Source of the DNA: an uncultured Moraxella sp.
GTDB lineage: Bacteria > Pseudomonadota > Gammaproteobacteria > Pseudomonadales > Moraxellaceae
NCBI GenBank assembly: GCA_943908425.1
Contig: CALTTC010000035.1
Location: 1-15,931 of the forward strand
Direction of reading: 5' to 3'
DNA: 15,931 nt
Position numbers and translations under genes: made by a program. Position 1 is the first letter of the stretch; the number at the start of each line of letters is the position of its first letter. The notes beneath the pieces are model-generated. The model ran no database searches and was not told the origin of the DNA. It saw only the letters and a program-made list of their open reading frames with translations. Positions 1-7,697 of this stretch are shown piece by piece.

Positions 1-50
1 TTAAAAAAACTATATTATTATGGGGTCAATGAATACAGATAGAATCTCCA

Positions 51-296
51 ATGATCAGTAGATTATACTATTTAGTAAATATTAATTATGGTTATGTTGG
101 ATTTAGTGTGGGATTTAGCAAAAAGTTGTTATTGTTGAGTTCAGGTGCTCAGCAACTATTTAATGAAGCAACAAAAGGAGCTGACACACCTAATGATGTT
201 ACTGCTATAAAAATCGGTTTTCAACTTTATAAAAAATTCGGTAAGTTTTCTGAAAAACTAACTCACCAAGATGTATTGGATATTTTAAAAAAATAG
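51..296 (+). CDS. Small hypothetical protein, possibly a fragment
   Basis: I do not recognise this 81-residue product. It begins with a Tyr/Leu/Val-rich hydrophobic stretch (about residues 5-35) and ends in a Lys-rich, helical-looking polar tail. There is no signal peptide cleavage pattern, cysteine motif or catalytic motif. An in-frame stop at 30-32 bounds the ORF upstream. No clear Shine-Dalgarno sequence precedes the ATG at 51, so the start is uncertain and a later start is possible. The region is visibly richer in A+T than the cell-wall genes to the right and lies next to an insertion sequence, so it may be acquired DNA or the surviving end of a longer gene. A small orphan immunity-type protein is conceivable but not shown by any motif. 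Confidence 0.4.
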   Translation: MISRLYYLVNINYGYVGFSVGFSKKLLLLSSGAQQLFNEATKGADTPNDVTAIKIGFQLYKKFGKFSEKLTHQDVLDILKK

Positions 297-487
297 CACA
301 GACCTGACTAAAGGAATCAAAGCAGGTATGTTGGTGTTATAATGAAAACAACCTAAATAGAATTAAGGAATAATTGAAATAAAAAACATTCTATTAATAA
401 ATGAAAAAGACTATCTTTATTTACTTTTATATTAATATCTTGTTTTTTTATATTTTGAACTATATATTTTATTTCGGCATTGTTAAA

Positions 488-1188
488 TCAAAATCCACAC
501 CTCAAACTACCATTCCACTTAGCAAACAGTAAGCTCAGTGTATTTTCTATCATCTTTTGGCATTTAGAATAGCATTTGGTTTTACGTTTAAACCTTGCGG
601 TAAAATGCCTAATCAGACTGTTATAGCCTTCTATGGTAAACGTTTGAGCTTTACTGATTAGGTGTTTGTGTATGGGTATGATTTCTTGATAAGACTTCCA
701 GTAATCAGAGCAAAACAGTTTTATGTTGTTTGGGTTTAGGTTATGGTACAGTCTTTCAAAGGTTTTACTGTCTCGCTTACCACACACAAAGCCTAAGATT
801 TGTTTGGTGTCTTTGTCAATAGCAATCCAAGTCCAGCAGTAGTTTTTTTAAACTTAGTGTAACTGTGAATCTCATCAAGCTCTACAATGTCTATCACTTG
901 ATCGGCATCTGCCTTGATTTCATGTTGTTCACCTAATTGCTTAACCCATTGATAAACTGTACCATAACTAATATTTAGCACTCTACCAATGGAGCGAAAG
1001 CCTAAGCCTTCAAGGTACATATCTATTGCCATTTTTTTAATGTCATCGCTCTTATGTGAGGCATGTTTGTGTACAGAGAAATAATAACAGCAGTCTTTAC
1101 ACTTATAGCGTTGCTTACCATTATTAAAGCCTGCTTTAACAAAAGAGGGTGATTGACACTTAGGGCAATGGGTGAATATTTGGCTCAT
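488..1188 (-). CDS. IS1-family transposase, transframe product (ORFA-ORFB fusion by -1 frameshift)
   Basis: A -1 shift at the A7C run (842-849) joins the upstream frame to the frame ending at the TGA at 488-490. This gives a protein of 233 residues, against 232 for the E. coli IS1 InsAB' transposase. The fusion has an N-terminal zinc ribbon (C8, C11, C30, C33), a helix-turn-helix-like region (about 60-85), and an IS1-type DDE catalytic set at D105 (ELDEIHSY), D162 (CSDYWKSY) and E187 (IEGYNSLIRH), followed by a basic R/K-rich stretch. It would cut and join the element's ends on the chromosome. The sequence continues smoothly across the shift (KFKK then NYCWTWIAID), so no residues are missing. 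Whether the shift is programmed or a one-base loss from an A8 run cannot be settled from one copy. Confidence 0.7.
793..1188 (-). CDS. IS1-family ORFA (InsA-like product ending at the 0-frame stop)
   Basis: Without a frameshift, translation from the ATG at 1188 stops at the TAG at 793-795 after 131 residues. The first 115 residues are shared with the full transposase and hold the zinc ribbon and helix-turn-helix; the last 16 residues are out of frame and have no family character. In E. coli IS1 the equivalent InsA protein binds the terminal repeats and represses transposition, so this shorter form could do the same. It differs in one respect: the shift lies after the first catalytic Asp (D105), not before the catalytic domain as in IS1, so this product contains one of the three acidic residues. 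No strong Shine-Dalgarno sequence is seen before the ATG. Confidence 0.6.
   Translation of the reverse strand: MSQIFTHCPKCQSPSFVKAGFNNGKQRYKCKDCCYYFSVHKHASHKSDDIKKMAIDMYLEGLGFRSIGRVLNISYGTVYQWVKQLGEQHEIKADADQVIDIVELDEIHSYTKFKKTTAGLGLLLTKTPNKS
842..852 (-). other. Candidate -1 ribosomal frameshift site in the transposase
   Basis: On the minus strand the sequence reads TTT AAA AAA ACT in the ORFA frame. It contains A AAA AAC, the same slippery heptamer known from IS1. Stepping back one base after the second AAA gives AAC TAC TGC TGG, which continues the conserved transposase. One extra A would also restore the frame, so a simple deletion is the competing explanation. Confidence 0.55.
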
Positions 1189-1257
1189 TGGGTGTTTGCT
1201 TTGTTTATGATAGACTTTGTGGGTATTTTATCTTATGTATTGTTGGTTAACGATGCT

Positions 1258-1504
1258 GAATTTTTTAATACCTCAAGCTCGATACAGTTAAGACTCAATG
1301 GCTAATATTTTAAAGCCCGTAATAACTCAATAATTTTGGATGGTGTAAGACTATATGATTCAAGGGTTTGCACAAACAATATAAATGTTAATGAAGCCTT
1401 CCCACAGCTTTAGCAAACTTACTGCATTTTAACATCATGCTTTTTAATTGATTGCACTTATAATTCGAAAGCCAACTGCTTTTAGAAAGACATTAAATTT
1501 CGCA
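1258..1504. other. Non-coding stretch between the IS end and the palindrome
   Basis: I find no gene here. The possible reading frames are short and lack ribosome binding sites, and the composition is AT-rich. It may be the decayed remainder of whatever the insertion sequence landed in. The nearby tRNA is transcribed toward it. Confidence 0.5.
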
Positions 1505-1528
1505 TTTTTCATTTTAAAAAATGAAAAA
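1505..1528. repeat. AT-rich perfect inverted repeat
   Basis: TTTTTCATTTT (1505-1515) is matched exactly by AAAATGAAAAA (1518-1528) with two bases between. It overlaps the U-tract of the tRNA terminator, so on the minus strand it adds a second T-rich segment after the hairpin. It may simply be low-complexity sequence. Confidence 0.5.
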
Positions 1529-1550
1529 GCCCAAACTCCACGAGTTGGAC
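1524..1550 (-). terminator. Rho-independent terminator of tRNA-Gly
   Basis: On the minus strand, GTCCAACTC pairs with GAGTTTGGGC around a GTG loop (one bulged T, one G-T pair), followed directly by TTTTTC. It starts 24 bases past the tRNA CCA end, in the right orientation to end that transcript. Confidence 0.65.
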
Positions 1551-1573
1551 CTTCTAAACTGTTTTTTAAAATT

Positions 1574-1649
<76 letters not shown>

Positions 1650-1662
1650 TTTAAGTGGCATT

Positions 1663-1690
1663 ATTATAGCGTAATATTTTATAGCGTCAA
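1663..1690 (-). promoter_or_regulatory. Promoter of tRNA-Gly
   Basis: On the minus strand, TTGACG (1690-1685) and TATAAT (1668-1663) are 16 bases apart. This is a near-consensus sigma70-type promoter. Transcription would start about 6-8 bases upstream of the mature tRNA 5' end. Confidence 0.8.
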
Positions 1691-1740
1691 GTATTTTTTT
1701 ATATTTTTTGGCAAAAATCGTACTTTTAAGCAATAAGCCA

Positions 1741-1768
1741 TTGATTATTTTTGGGATTTTGGTATAGT
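1741..1768 (+). promoter_or_regulatory. Promoter of the TetR-family gene
   Basis: TTGATT (1741-1746) and TATAGT (1763-1768) are separated by 16 bases. The predicted start of transcription, near 1775, leaves a leader of about 20 bases with AGGA (1784-1787) eight bases before the ATG at 1796. Confidence 0.6.
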
Positions 1769-1795
1769 TAGCCAATTATTTTTAGGATCTGCTTG

Positions 1796-2368
1796 ATGAG
1801 TCTTACCGCCATTGACCGCCACAAAAAAACTGACGCACGCATTGTCAGAACCTTGCACGCCATTCAGCAAGCCTTCTTTGCCATTTTGCGTCAAAAAGCC
1901 TATGATACCATTACCATTGCTGACATTCTAGCGCAGGCTGATATCAATCGCACGACATTTTATAAATATTATGCCAATAAAAACGATTTGGCGCATTCTA
2001 TGGTAGAGGATTTAAAAAATACCTTTTTTATTCCTGTGCTAGACAAGCGCTTTAGCGTCTCTTGGGAGCAGTTTAGCCAATATTTTCCTGATTTATTGCA
2101 CGCCCACCACGATAAATTACGCCTACTTTGGCATATTCATACTCCCACCACTAATCTAAAACAAGACTGCTACCAGCTGGTCAAAGCCAAATATATTGCA
2201 GCCGCCAGCGTCCGTGGCGACAGCGATGAAAATTTAGCATTGCAAGGGCATATGTACGCTTCCTTTACCCTTGCCTTGATTGAATACAGCATTCAAAATG
2301 ATAAGCTTCTAAGCCCAAGCGAGATACGCCAAAACCTACAACGTGTGGTGCAAGGCATTTTGCATTAG
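1796..2368 (+). CDS. TetR/AcrR-family transcriptional regulator
   Basis: This 190-residue protein has the usual size and layout of TetR-family repressors. The N-terminal DNA-binding domain (about residues 14-65) ends in a typical helix-turn-helix, TIADILAQADINRTTFYKYY at about residues 40-59, followed by the family's K-x-DL turn. The rest is a helical domain without sequence motifs, as expected for the ligand-binding and dimer part, so the ligand and targets cannot be named. I chose the ATG at 1796 because AGGA sits eight bases before it; a TTG directly upstream (1793) would add one residue. Its promoter is divergent from that of tRNA-Gly. Downstream it meets the UbiM-like gene head-on with four bases of overlap. 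Cytosolic, probably a repressor. Confidence 0.9.
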   Translation: MSLTAIDRHKKTDARIVRTLHAIQQAFFAILRQKAYDTITIADILAQADINRTTFYKYYANKNDLAHSMVEDLKNTFFIPVLDKRFSVSWEQFSQYFPDLLHAHHDKLRLLWHIHTPTTNLKQDCYQLVKAKYIAAASVRGDSDENLALQGHMYASFTLALIEYSIQNDKLLSPSEIRQNLQRVVQGILH

Positions 2369-3582
2369 CCAGTCAGCTGTCCGGTAATTAGCTTTTTAAT
2401 TGGTAGCAATCTTTCGGTCAAGCGCAATCCAGCGTGGCGCATCGCTTTAGCGGGCAATGCTTCAGCGGTATAAAGCTTCACAATCGCATTGGTGCCGTGG
2501 TACATAGGACGAGTTTTTAGGCTGTGTTTATGACTATAGTGGCGCAATAAACTTGGGTGAGCGATATCCTTGCCAGCTTGATGGGCGCGGATAATCTGGT
2601 CGCTTAGAATCTGCACGCTTTCCATGCCAAGATTGTAGCCGTGTGCAGTCACAGGGTGCATGCCTACCGCTGCATCACCAATGATCGCGGCGCGCTTCGC
2701 ATAAAAACGCCGTGCATGCACCCCCACCAAAGGATAGCTAAAAATCTCGCTGGTGACCGTCATTGTCCCAAGCTGTCCACCAAGCCAGCTCTCTAGCATT
2801 TTTGCCAAAGCGTCGCTATTCATCGCTTTGATTTCTTCCGCGAAGGCGTTACTTGCGGTAATGACCATTGATGACTGTAGCTCCCCTAGTGGCAAAACGG
2901 CAAGTGTCTTACCATAATAAAAGCCCTCGTGCGCGGTTTCACGGTTGCTTTGGGTGTGGGTAGTGCGCAGTACGAGCACCGTACGCCCAAAGTCGTGCAT
3001 ATCAGCACTAATCCCCAACGCCTTACGCATAAAAGATAAACGGGAATCTGCACCAATAATCAGCCGTCCGCGCAGCACGCTGGTTTCGTTAGTGGCATTA
3101 TCACGAATAGTCACGCTGGCATAGGTATTGGTGATTTGGGTATCTACCACCTGACTGTCAAAATAAGGGTGCACATCCACACCAAAACGCGGACTTAGCG
3201 CAGCATAGCTTGCTTGACGGATATTATAATTACTCACCAAATAGCCCAGTGTCTCAATGTGCTTACCGTGCACGGTGTCGGGTTTATTAAAACCTAAGGC
3301 AAAGCTAGAATCGCCATTGTACACTTCTGCTCTACGCAAAAAATACACCTCTTCATTAAAGCGTTGCCAAATATGCAAATCTTGCAGTAACGCCTTTGTG
3401 CGGTGCGTGACCGCAATTTCACGTCCATCAGGCGCAGGATTTGCAATTTTGTCTTGTGGTTGACGTTCCACCAAACTAATAGATAGCCCCGCCCCCGACA
3501 ATGCCTTTGCCATTGATAGCCCTATAGGACCTGCACCAACAATAATGACATCAGTTGGCTTGTGCGTTTGTGCATTGTTCAT
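2365..3582 (-). CDS. ubiM: FAD-dependent ubiquinone-biosynthesis hydroxylase, UbiM-like
   Basis: This 405-residue flavoprotein belongs to the UbiH/UbiF/COQ6 monooxygenase family. Visible motifs are the N-terminal FAD-binding GAGPIG (residues 16-21) with the acidic strand end VER (38-40), DGREIAVTH (52-60), the GADS segment (177-180), and GDAAVGMHPVTAHGYNLG (302-319), the FAD ribityl-binding motif. The HPVTAHG form of that motif, the DGREIA stretch and the C-terminal IKKLITGQLTG match my memory of UbiM, the broad-specificity hydroxylase described in Neisseria, better than UbiH or UbiF. It would hydroxylate the aromatic ring of ubiquinone precursors at the membrane. I chose the ATG at 3582 because AGGA lies nine bases before it; the frame could open at a TTG at 3609. 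It starts 33 bases after mraY and is probably co-transcribed. Family sure, exact member likely. Confidence 0.8.
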   Translation of the reverse strand: MNNAQTHKPTDVIIVGAGPIGLSMAKALSGAGLSISLVERQPQDKIANPAPDGREIAVTHRTKALLQDLHIWQRFNEEVYFLRRAEVYNGDSSFALGFNKPDTVHGKHIETLGYLVSNYNIRQASYAALSPRFGVDVHPYFDSQVVDTQITNTYASVTIRDNATNETSVLRGRLIIGADSRLSFMRKALGISADMHDFGRTVLVLRTTHTQSNRETAHEGFYYGKTLAVLPLGELQSSMVITASNAFAEEIKAMNSDALAKMLESWLGGQLGTMTVTSEIFSYPLVGVHARRFYAKRAAIIGDAAVGMHPVTAHGYNLGMESVQILSDQIIRAHQAGKDIAHPSLLRHYSHKHSLKTRPMYHGTNAIVKLYTAEALPAKAMRHAGLRLTERLLPIKKLITGQLTG

Positions 3583-3615
3583 CGTATGTTTTCCTTGTAA
3601 AACAATCAAGTAATC

Positions 3616-4731
3616 TTAACGCAATTTTAAGGTCATAAGCCCAAGCACCACAAGAATAATAGACACAATCCAAAAACGTGCCACAACTTTGGTTTCTTTC
3701 AGCCCTTTTTCCTCAAAATGGTGATGCAACGGTGCCATCAATAGCACGCGTTTTTTGCGTAACTTATACGAGCCGACCTGTAAAATAACCGACAATGCCT
3801 CCGCCACAAACACCCCACCCATAATAGCAAAGGCAAGCTCTTGACGCGTCATCACCGCAATGGTGCCAAGCATACCGCCAAGCGACAACGCCCCGACATC
3901 ACCCATAAACACCTCCGCGGGTGCAGCGTTATACCACAAAAAGCCCAAGCCTGCCCCAACCATTGCCGAGCAAACAATCATCACCTCGCCATTATAGGCA
4001 ATATAGGGGATGCTTAAATGCTCCGCAAAATTTGGTGTGCCAGAGACATAAGCAAATGCCCCAAGTCCTGCCGCCACAAGCACCATGGGCAACGTGACCA
4101 GCCCGTCTAAGCCATCGGTAAGATTGACAGCATTCGATGAGCCTGCCAACACAAAATAAGTCAATATGATAAACAATATGCCATAAGGCACTGCCGACAC
4201 TGGAATCACATAGCCACTCACCATAGGAATAAGCCAGTCTTGCATTGCGTAAGTTGTGGCAATGACTGGCTGAATGCTGGCAATATAATATAGCGACACG
4301 CCAACAAACAGCGCCCCGACCGACAACCAAAAGTATTTTTTACGCGCAACCAGTCCTTGGGGATTTTTGTATTTAATTTTAAGCCAATCATCTGCCCAGC
4401 CTACCGCCCCAAAAATCACCATCACCACAAGCAAAATCCACACATAAGGATTGGTTAAATCCGCCCATAACAGCGTTGAGACACCAATCGCCGCTAAGAT
4501 AAGCACACCGCCCATCGTTGGCGTACCTTGCTTGACTAAGTGGGTTTTTGGACCATCATCACGCACCGCTTGTCCGTACTTAAGTCCGCGCAAATAATCA
4601 ATTACCCGTCTACCACAGGCAATCACAATACCAAGCGCTGTCAGCACCGCAAACAACGCACGCAAGGTAAGCGAGTTGATATTAAACACATTATCCAAAA
4701 AATCAAGTTGCTGGATTAACCAGTACAGCAT
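3616..4731 (-). CDS. mraY: Phospho-MurNAc-pentapeptide transferase (lipid I synthase)
   Basis: MraY moves phospho-MurNAc-pentapeptide from UDP to undecaprenyl phosphate, making lipid I at the inner face of the cytoplasmic membrane. The 371-residue protein (E. coli has 360) is highly hydrophobic, with about ten membrane segments. Family motifs are all present: GTPTMGG (69-75), the catalytic ADDWLK (113-118), NAVNLTDGLDGL (200-211), the nucleophile region YNAAPAEVFMGDVGALSLGG (267-286, with D278) and APLHHHFE (333-340). It starts 12 bases after the murF stop, with only a weak ribosome binding site, so translation may be coupled to murF. It is the last cell-wall gene of the cluster; murD and ftsW, which follow it in E. 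coli, are absent here. Confidence 0.98.
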   Translation of the reverse strand: MLYWLIQQLDFLDNVFNINSLTLRALFAVLTALGIVIACGRRVIDYLRGLKYGQAVRDDGPKTHLVKQGTPTMGGVLILAAIGVSTLLWADLTNPYVWILLVVMVIFGAVGWADDWLKIKYKNPQGLVARKKYFWLSVGALFVGVSLYYIASIQPVIATTYAMQDWLIPMVSGYVIPVSAVPYGILFIILTYFVLAGSSNAVNLTDGLDGLVTLPMVLVAAGLGAFAYVSGTPNFAEHLSIPYIAYNGEVMIVCSAMVGAGLGFLWYNAAPAEVFMGDVGALSLGGMLGTIAVMTRQELAFAIMGGVFVAEALSVILQVGSYKLRKKRVLLMAPLHHHFEEKGLKETKVVARFWIVSIILVVLGLMTLKLR

Positions 4732-4743
4732 AACAAAGCTCGC

Positions 4744-6108
4744 TTATGAAGTTAAATCAGTGAGTAGCGTCTCCATTTGCGCGCTACGCGACCCTTTAAA
4801 AAGCACCGTGGTAGGTACACTATCCGCCAAAGCAGCTTGCAAATAATCATAAAGCGCCACTTTAGTTGCAAAGTGTATAGCGGTTTTACCATTATCTTTT
4901 AATGCCTGTGTAATCTTAGCGCTATGATTGCCAACCGTCAGCACATTATCCAAGTCAAGCGTTGCAAGACGTGTACCCAAGGCGTAATGCTCGCTATCTG
5001 CTTGACTGCCAAGCTCACCGATATCACCAAGCACAAGCCACTTAGTATTAGGGCTCATCGCCAATACCTGCGCCGATGCCCACACCGAGTTGGGATTGGC
5101 GTTATAAGTATCATCAATCAAGCTATGCACGCCAAAATCAAGGCGGTTAAAACGCCCCTTGGCGGGGTGCACTTGACTAAGCCCCTTGGCGATTGTCGCT
5201 AAATCCACACCAAGCGCCAGTGCACAACCAGCGACCAGCACAGCGTTTTGTACGTTATGCGCGCCCGCTAATGGCAAATCCACTGGCACCTTGTCATGAG
5301 CATTGCCCAGCATAAACCGACTGCCCGCTTCAGTCAGTACCACCTCTGTCGCCACAATATCGCGTCCAGCTAGTAGCACTTTTACGTCTTGCTGTACTGC
5401 CGCGTGCAGTGTTGCCCTATAATCGTCCTCTTGCGCAAACACCGCCACACCATCCGCCTTCAAGCCTTGAAAAATCTCCGCTTTGGCACAGGCGATATTG
5501 TCCCGCCCACCAAATTCCCCCAAATGCGCCGTGCCAATATTTAGCACACAGGCGACATCAGGACGGACAAGCCGTGTCGTGTAAGCAATCTCTCCTAGAT
5601 GATTTGCCCCCAATTCAATCACCGCATAACGGTGCGTGTCGTCAAGGGTAAGCAAAGTCATCGGCACGCCCAAATCGTTATTCAAATTGCCTTTTGTGGC
5701 AAGCGTTGACGCAACTTGTGATAAAATACTCGCGAGCATTTCTTTGGCGGTAGTCTTGCCACTAGAGCCGGTGAGCGCAACCACACGCAGTGCTTGGCAA
5801 GCATCACGGCGAAACTTACCTAATAAGCCAAGCGCTAATCTTGTATCATCTACCTGCAGTTGCGGTAAATCAATGGGTGCCGTCCGTGCCACAATCGCCG
5901 CTGCCGCACCACGCTCCCTGGCAAGTGCCAAATAATCGTGCCCATCAAAGCGTGCACCAGTTAGCGCCAAAAATATATCACCTGCCTTGATTTGCCGTGT
6001 ATCGGTGACGATATTTGTTGCGCGTCCTTGCCATAACCCGTGCCAATGGGCGTGCAAGGGTGCGCACGCTTGTGCTAAATTACCATTAAACCAAAACTGC
6101 TGTGTCAT
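4744..6108 (-). CDS. murF: UDP-MurNAc-tripeptide--D-Ala-D-Ala ligase
   Basis: MurF adds D-Ala-D-Ala to UDP-MurNAc-tripeptide with ATP in the cytosol, completing the pentapeptide that MraY uses. The 454 residues fit the family (E. coli 452). The N-terminal substrate domain is followed by the ATPase domain with P-loop TGSSGKTT (113-120), NLNNDLGVP (141-149), ELGANHLGEI (165-174) and GTAHLGEFG (192-200). The C-terminal ligase domain shows KGRFNRLDF (317-325), DDTYNANPNS (332-341) and LGDIGELG (360-367). It lies 21 bases after murE in the same operon. The ribosome binding site before the ATG is weak. Confidence 0.98.
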   Translation of the reverse strand: MTQQFWFNGNLAQACAPLHAHWHGLWQGRATNIVTDTRQIKAGDIFLALTGARFDGHDYLALARERGAAAAIVARTAPIDLPQLQVDDTRLALGLLGKFRRDACQALRVVALTGSSGKTTAKEMLASILSQVASTLATKGNLNNDLGVPMTLLTLDDTHRYAVIELGANHLGEIAYTTRLVRPDVACVLNIGTAHLGEFGGRDNIACAKAEIFQGLKADGVAVFAQEDDYRATLHAAVQQDVKVLLAGRDIVATEVVLTEAGSRFMLGNAHDKVPVDLPLAGAHNVQNAVLVAGCALALGVDLATIAKGLSQVHPAKGRFNRLDFGVHSLIDDTYNANPNSVWASAQVLAMSPNTKWLVLGDIGELGSQADSEHYALGTRLATLDLDNVLTVGNHSAKITQALKDNGKTAIHFATKVALYDYLQAALADSVPTTVLFKGSRSAQMETLLTDLTS

Positions 6109-6129
6109 TTGCCACCCACTATTTTCAAA

Positions 6130-7674
6130 CTATTTATCGGTTGATGACGACTGCCACCCTTTTGCCATTAATGCTTGTGCTAGCACCATACGGTCATCAA
6201 AATCGTAGCGCACGCCATCAATTTCTTGATACGTTTCGTGCCCCTTGCCAGCAACGACCACGATATCGTTGGGTTCAGCATTCGCCACCGCATAGCCAAT
6301 GGCTAAAGCACGGTCAGGCTCAACGGTGGTTTTATCATAATCGCTTGGCGACATCCCTTGTTGCATATCTGCCAAAATCGCCATGATGCTTTCTGTGCGT
6401 GGATTATCGCTTGTCAGCACCACGCAATCCGCCGTATTAAGCGCAATTTGTGTCATCAAAGGACGCTTTGTTTTATCGCGGTCACCACCACAGCCAAACA
6501 CTACCCATAACCTGCCTGTGCAATGCGCCTTTAGGCTTTGCAACACTTGCGCTAGGGCATCTGGGGTGTGGGCATAATCAACCATAAAGCACCCTGCCTG
6601 TGAGTCAATGCGCTGCATTCGCCCACTTGCGCCAACCAGCCTTGGAATGGCGCAGGTAAGCTCGCTAAGGGTCGCGCCAAGCGCCAAAGCCGCCGCAATG
6701 CTCGCCAATAAGTTCGCTATATTAAATCGCCCAAGCAAAGGACTTGTAACACTCATTGCCCCCTGTGGTGTCTGCAGGATAAGATGGGCACCATGAAGGC
6801 TTGGGGTTGCCTCTGTTACGACAAAATCCGCCTTAGGGTTATCTAGACTATACGTCCACACCACCAGTCCACTTGCTGCGGCGCGCGCTTGCATTTGGGG
6901 GCTATAAGGGTCGTCAAGATTGATAATGGCATGGGTCAGTTTTGTAAATTCTGCTTTATCAAACAGTCGTGCTTTACTATTAGCGTATTCTGCCATTGTC
7001 GGGTGATAATCCAAATGCTCGTGCGATAAATTGGTGAATATCGCTACCGTCACCGGCACCCCTTGCAAGCGCTGTTGGTGTAAGCCGTGCGAGCTTGCCT
7101 CTAGCGCAATCACTTTTGCTTCTTTAAAATCATACAACGCCTGATGTAAATCCATCACCTGTAATGTAGTGTGGCTACTTGGCACCAAATTTGGCAACAC
7201 GCCATTACCTGCCGTACCCAGTACCGCCACTCGCAACCCTGTCAAATGCAGCAGCTGAACCACCAGCTGGCAAGTCGTGGTCTTACCGTTGGTGCCTGTC
7301 ACCGCCACCACTTGGGGCACGTTGTCTGCCACGCCAAATAAACTTGCATGCATAAGCTCCCCCAAAAAATCGCGTAGCCTTGGCAAATACACCACCGGCA
7401 CAGGGTAAGTTGCCATAAAATCCGCGCCTATCATGCTTGGGTCAATTTCTGTTAGCACAAATACCGCTTGATTTTGCACGGCTTGCAAATAGCCTTGTAT
7501 TTTCTTGCTATCAAATACCGCCTGTGGCGTCTGGCTTTTTAATAATACAAAGCCATCACCTTCGCGCACTTGCCGACTGTCAGCGCATAATCTTGTAAAT
7601 GATAAATGCCAAATCGCACTTAAGGCATCAGCGCTTGGGGGCAGTGTTGCAAGAAAACTAGCAAAGCTTGGCAT
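6130..7674 (-). CDS. murE: UDP-MurNAc-L-Ala-D-Glu--meso-diaminopimelate ligase
   Basis: MurE adds the third amino acid of the peptidoglycan stem peptide, using ATP in the cytosol. The 514-residue protein shows the P-loop TGTNGKTTT (126-134), EASSHGL (192-198), THEH-like SHEHLDYH (217-224), the lysine likely to be carbamylated in ANSKARLF (K234), GRMQRID (351-357), DYAHTPDAL (366-374) and GKGHE (476-480). The DNPR motif (423-426) marks meso-diaminopimelate specificity, rather than the lysine specificity of many Gram-positives. AAGGA five bases before the ATG supports the start. It follows ftsI by 23 bases. It is slightly longer than E. coli MurE (495), with the extra residues mainly in the N-terminal domain. 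Confidence 0.98.
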   Translation of the reverse strand: MPSFASFLATLPPSADALSAIWHLSFTRLCADSRQVREGDGFVLLKSQTPQAVFDSKKIQGYLQAVQNQAVFVLTEIDPSMIGADFMATYPVPVVYLPRLRDFLGELMHASLFGVADNVPQVVAVTGTNGKTTTCQLVVQLLHLTGLRVAVLGTAGNGVLPNLVPSSHTTLQVMDLHQALYDFKEAKVIALEASSHGLHQQRLQGVPVTVAIFTNLSHEHLDYHPTMAEYANSKARLFDKAEFTKLTHAIINLDDPYSPQMQARAAASGLVVWTYSLDNPKADFVVTEATPSLHGAHLILQTPQGAMSVTSPLLGRFNIANLLASIAAALALGATLSELTCAIPRLVGASGRMQRIDSQAGCFMVDYAHTPDALAQVLQSLKAHCTGRLWVVFGCGGDRDKTKRPLMTQIALNTADCVVLTSDNPRTESIMAILADMQQGMSPSDYDKTTVEPDRALAIGYAVANAEPNDIVVVAGKGHETYQEIDGVRYDFDDRMVLAQALMAKGWQSSSTDK

Positions 7675-7697
7675 AACAATCCTTAAAAATAATGTCG

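Larger units (their letters stand above)
476..1257 (-). mobile_element. IS1-family insertion sequence
   Basis: This is an element of about 780 bases, close to the usual IS1 size of about 770. It carries a two-frame IS1-type transposase on the minus strand. Imperfect terminal inverted repeats are visible: GGCATTGTTAA at the left end (476-486) against AGCATCGTTAA read inward from the right end (1247-1257). The match extends three more bases (TTC) outside each end, so the exact ends are uncertain by a few bases. I could not find a clean 8-9 base target duplication; both flanks are T-rich and similar only by composition, which fits an old insertion. The transposase stop codon lies about 12 bases inside the left end. 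Confidence 0.8.

Noticed and set aside
2369..2400. Terminator hairpin after the TetR-family gene
   Set aside because: Only short weak pairing is seen before the TTTTT run, inside the ubiM coding sequence; not convincing.
3992..4330. 112-codon minus-strand frame
   Set aside because: It is an out-of-frame reading of mraY; the mraY frame carries all catalytic motifs.
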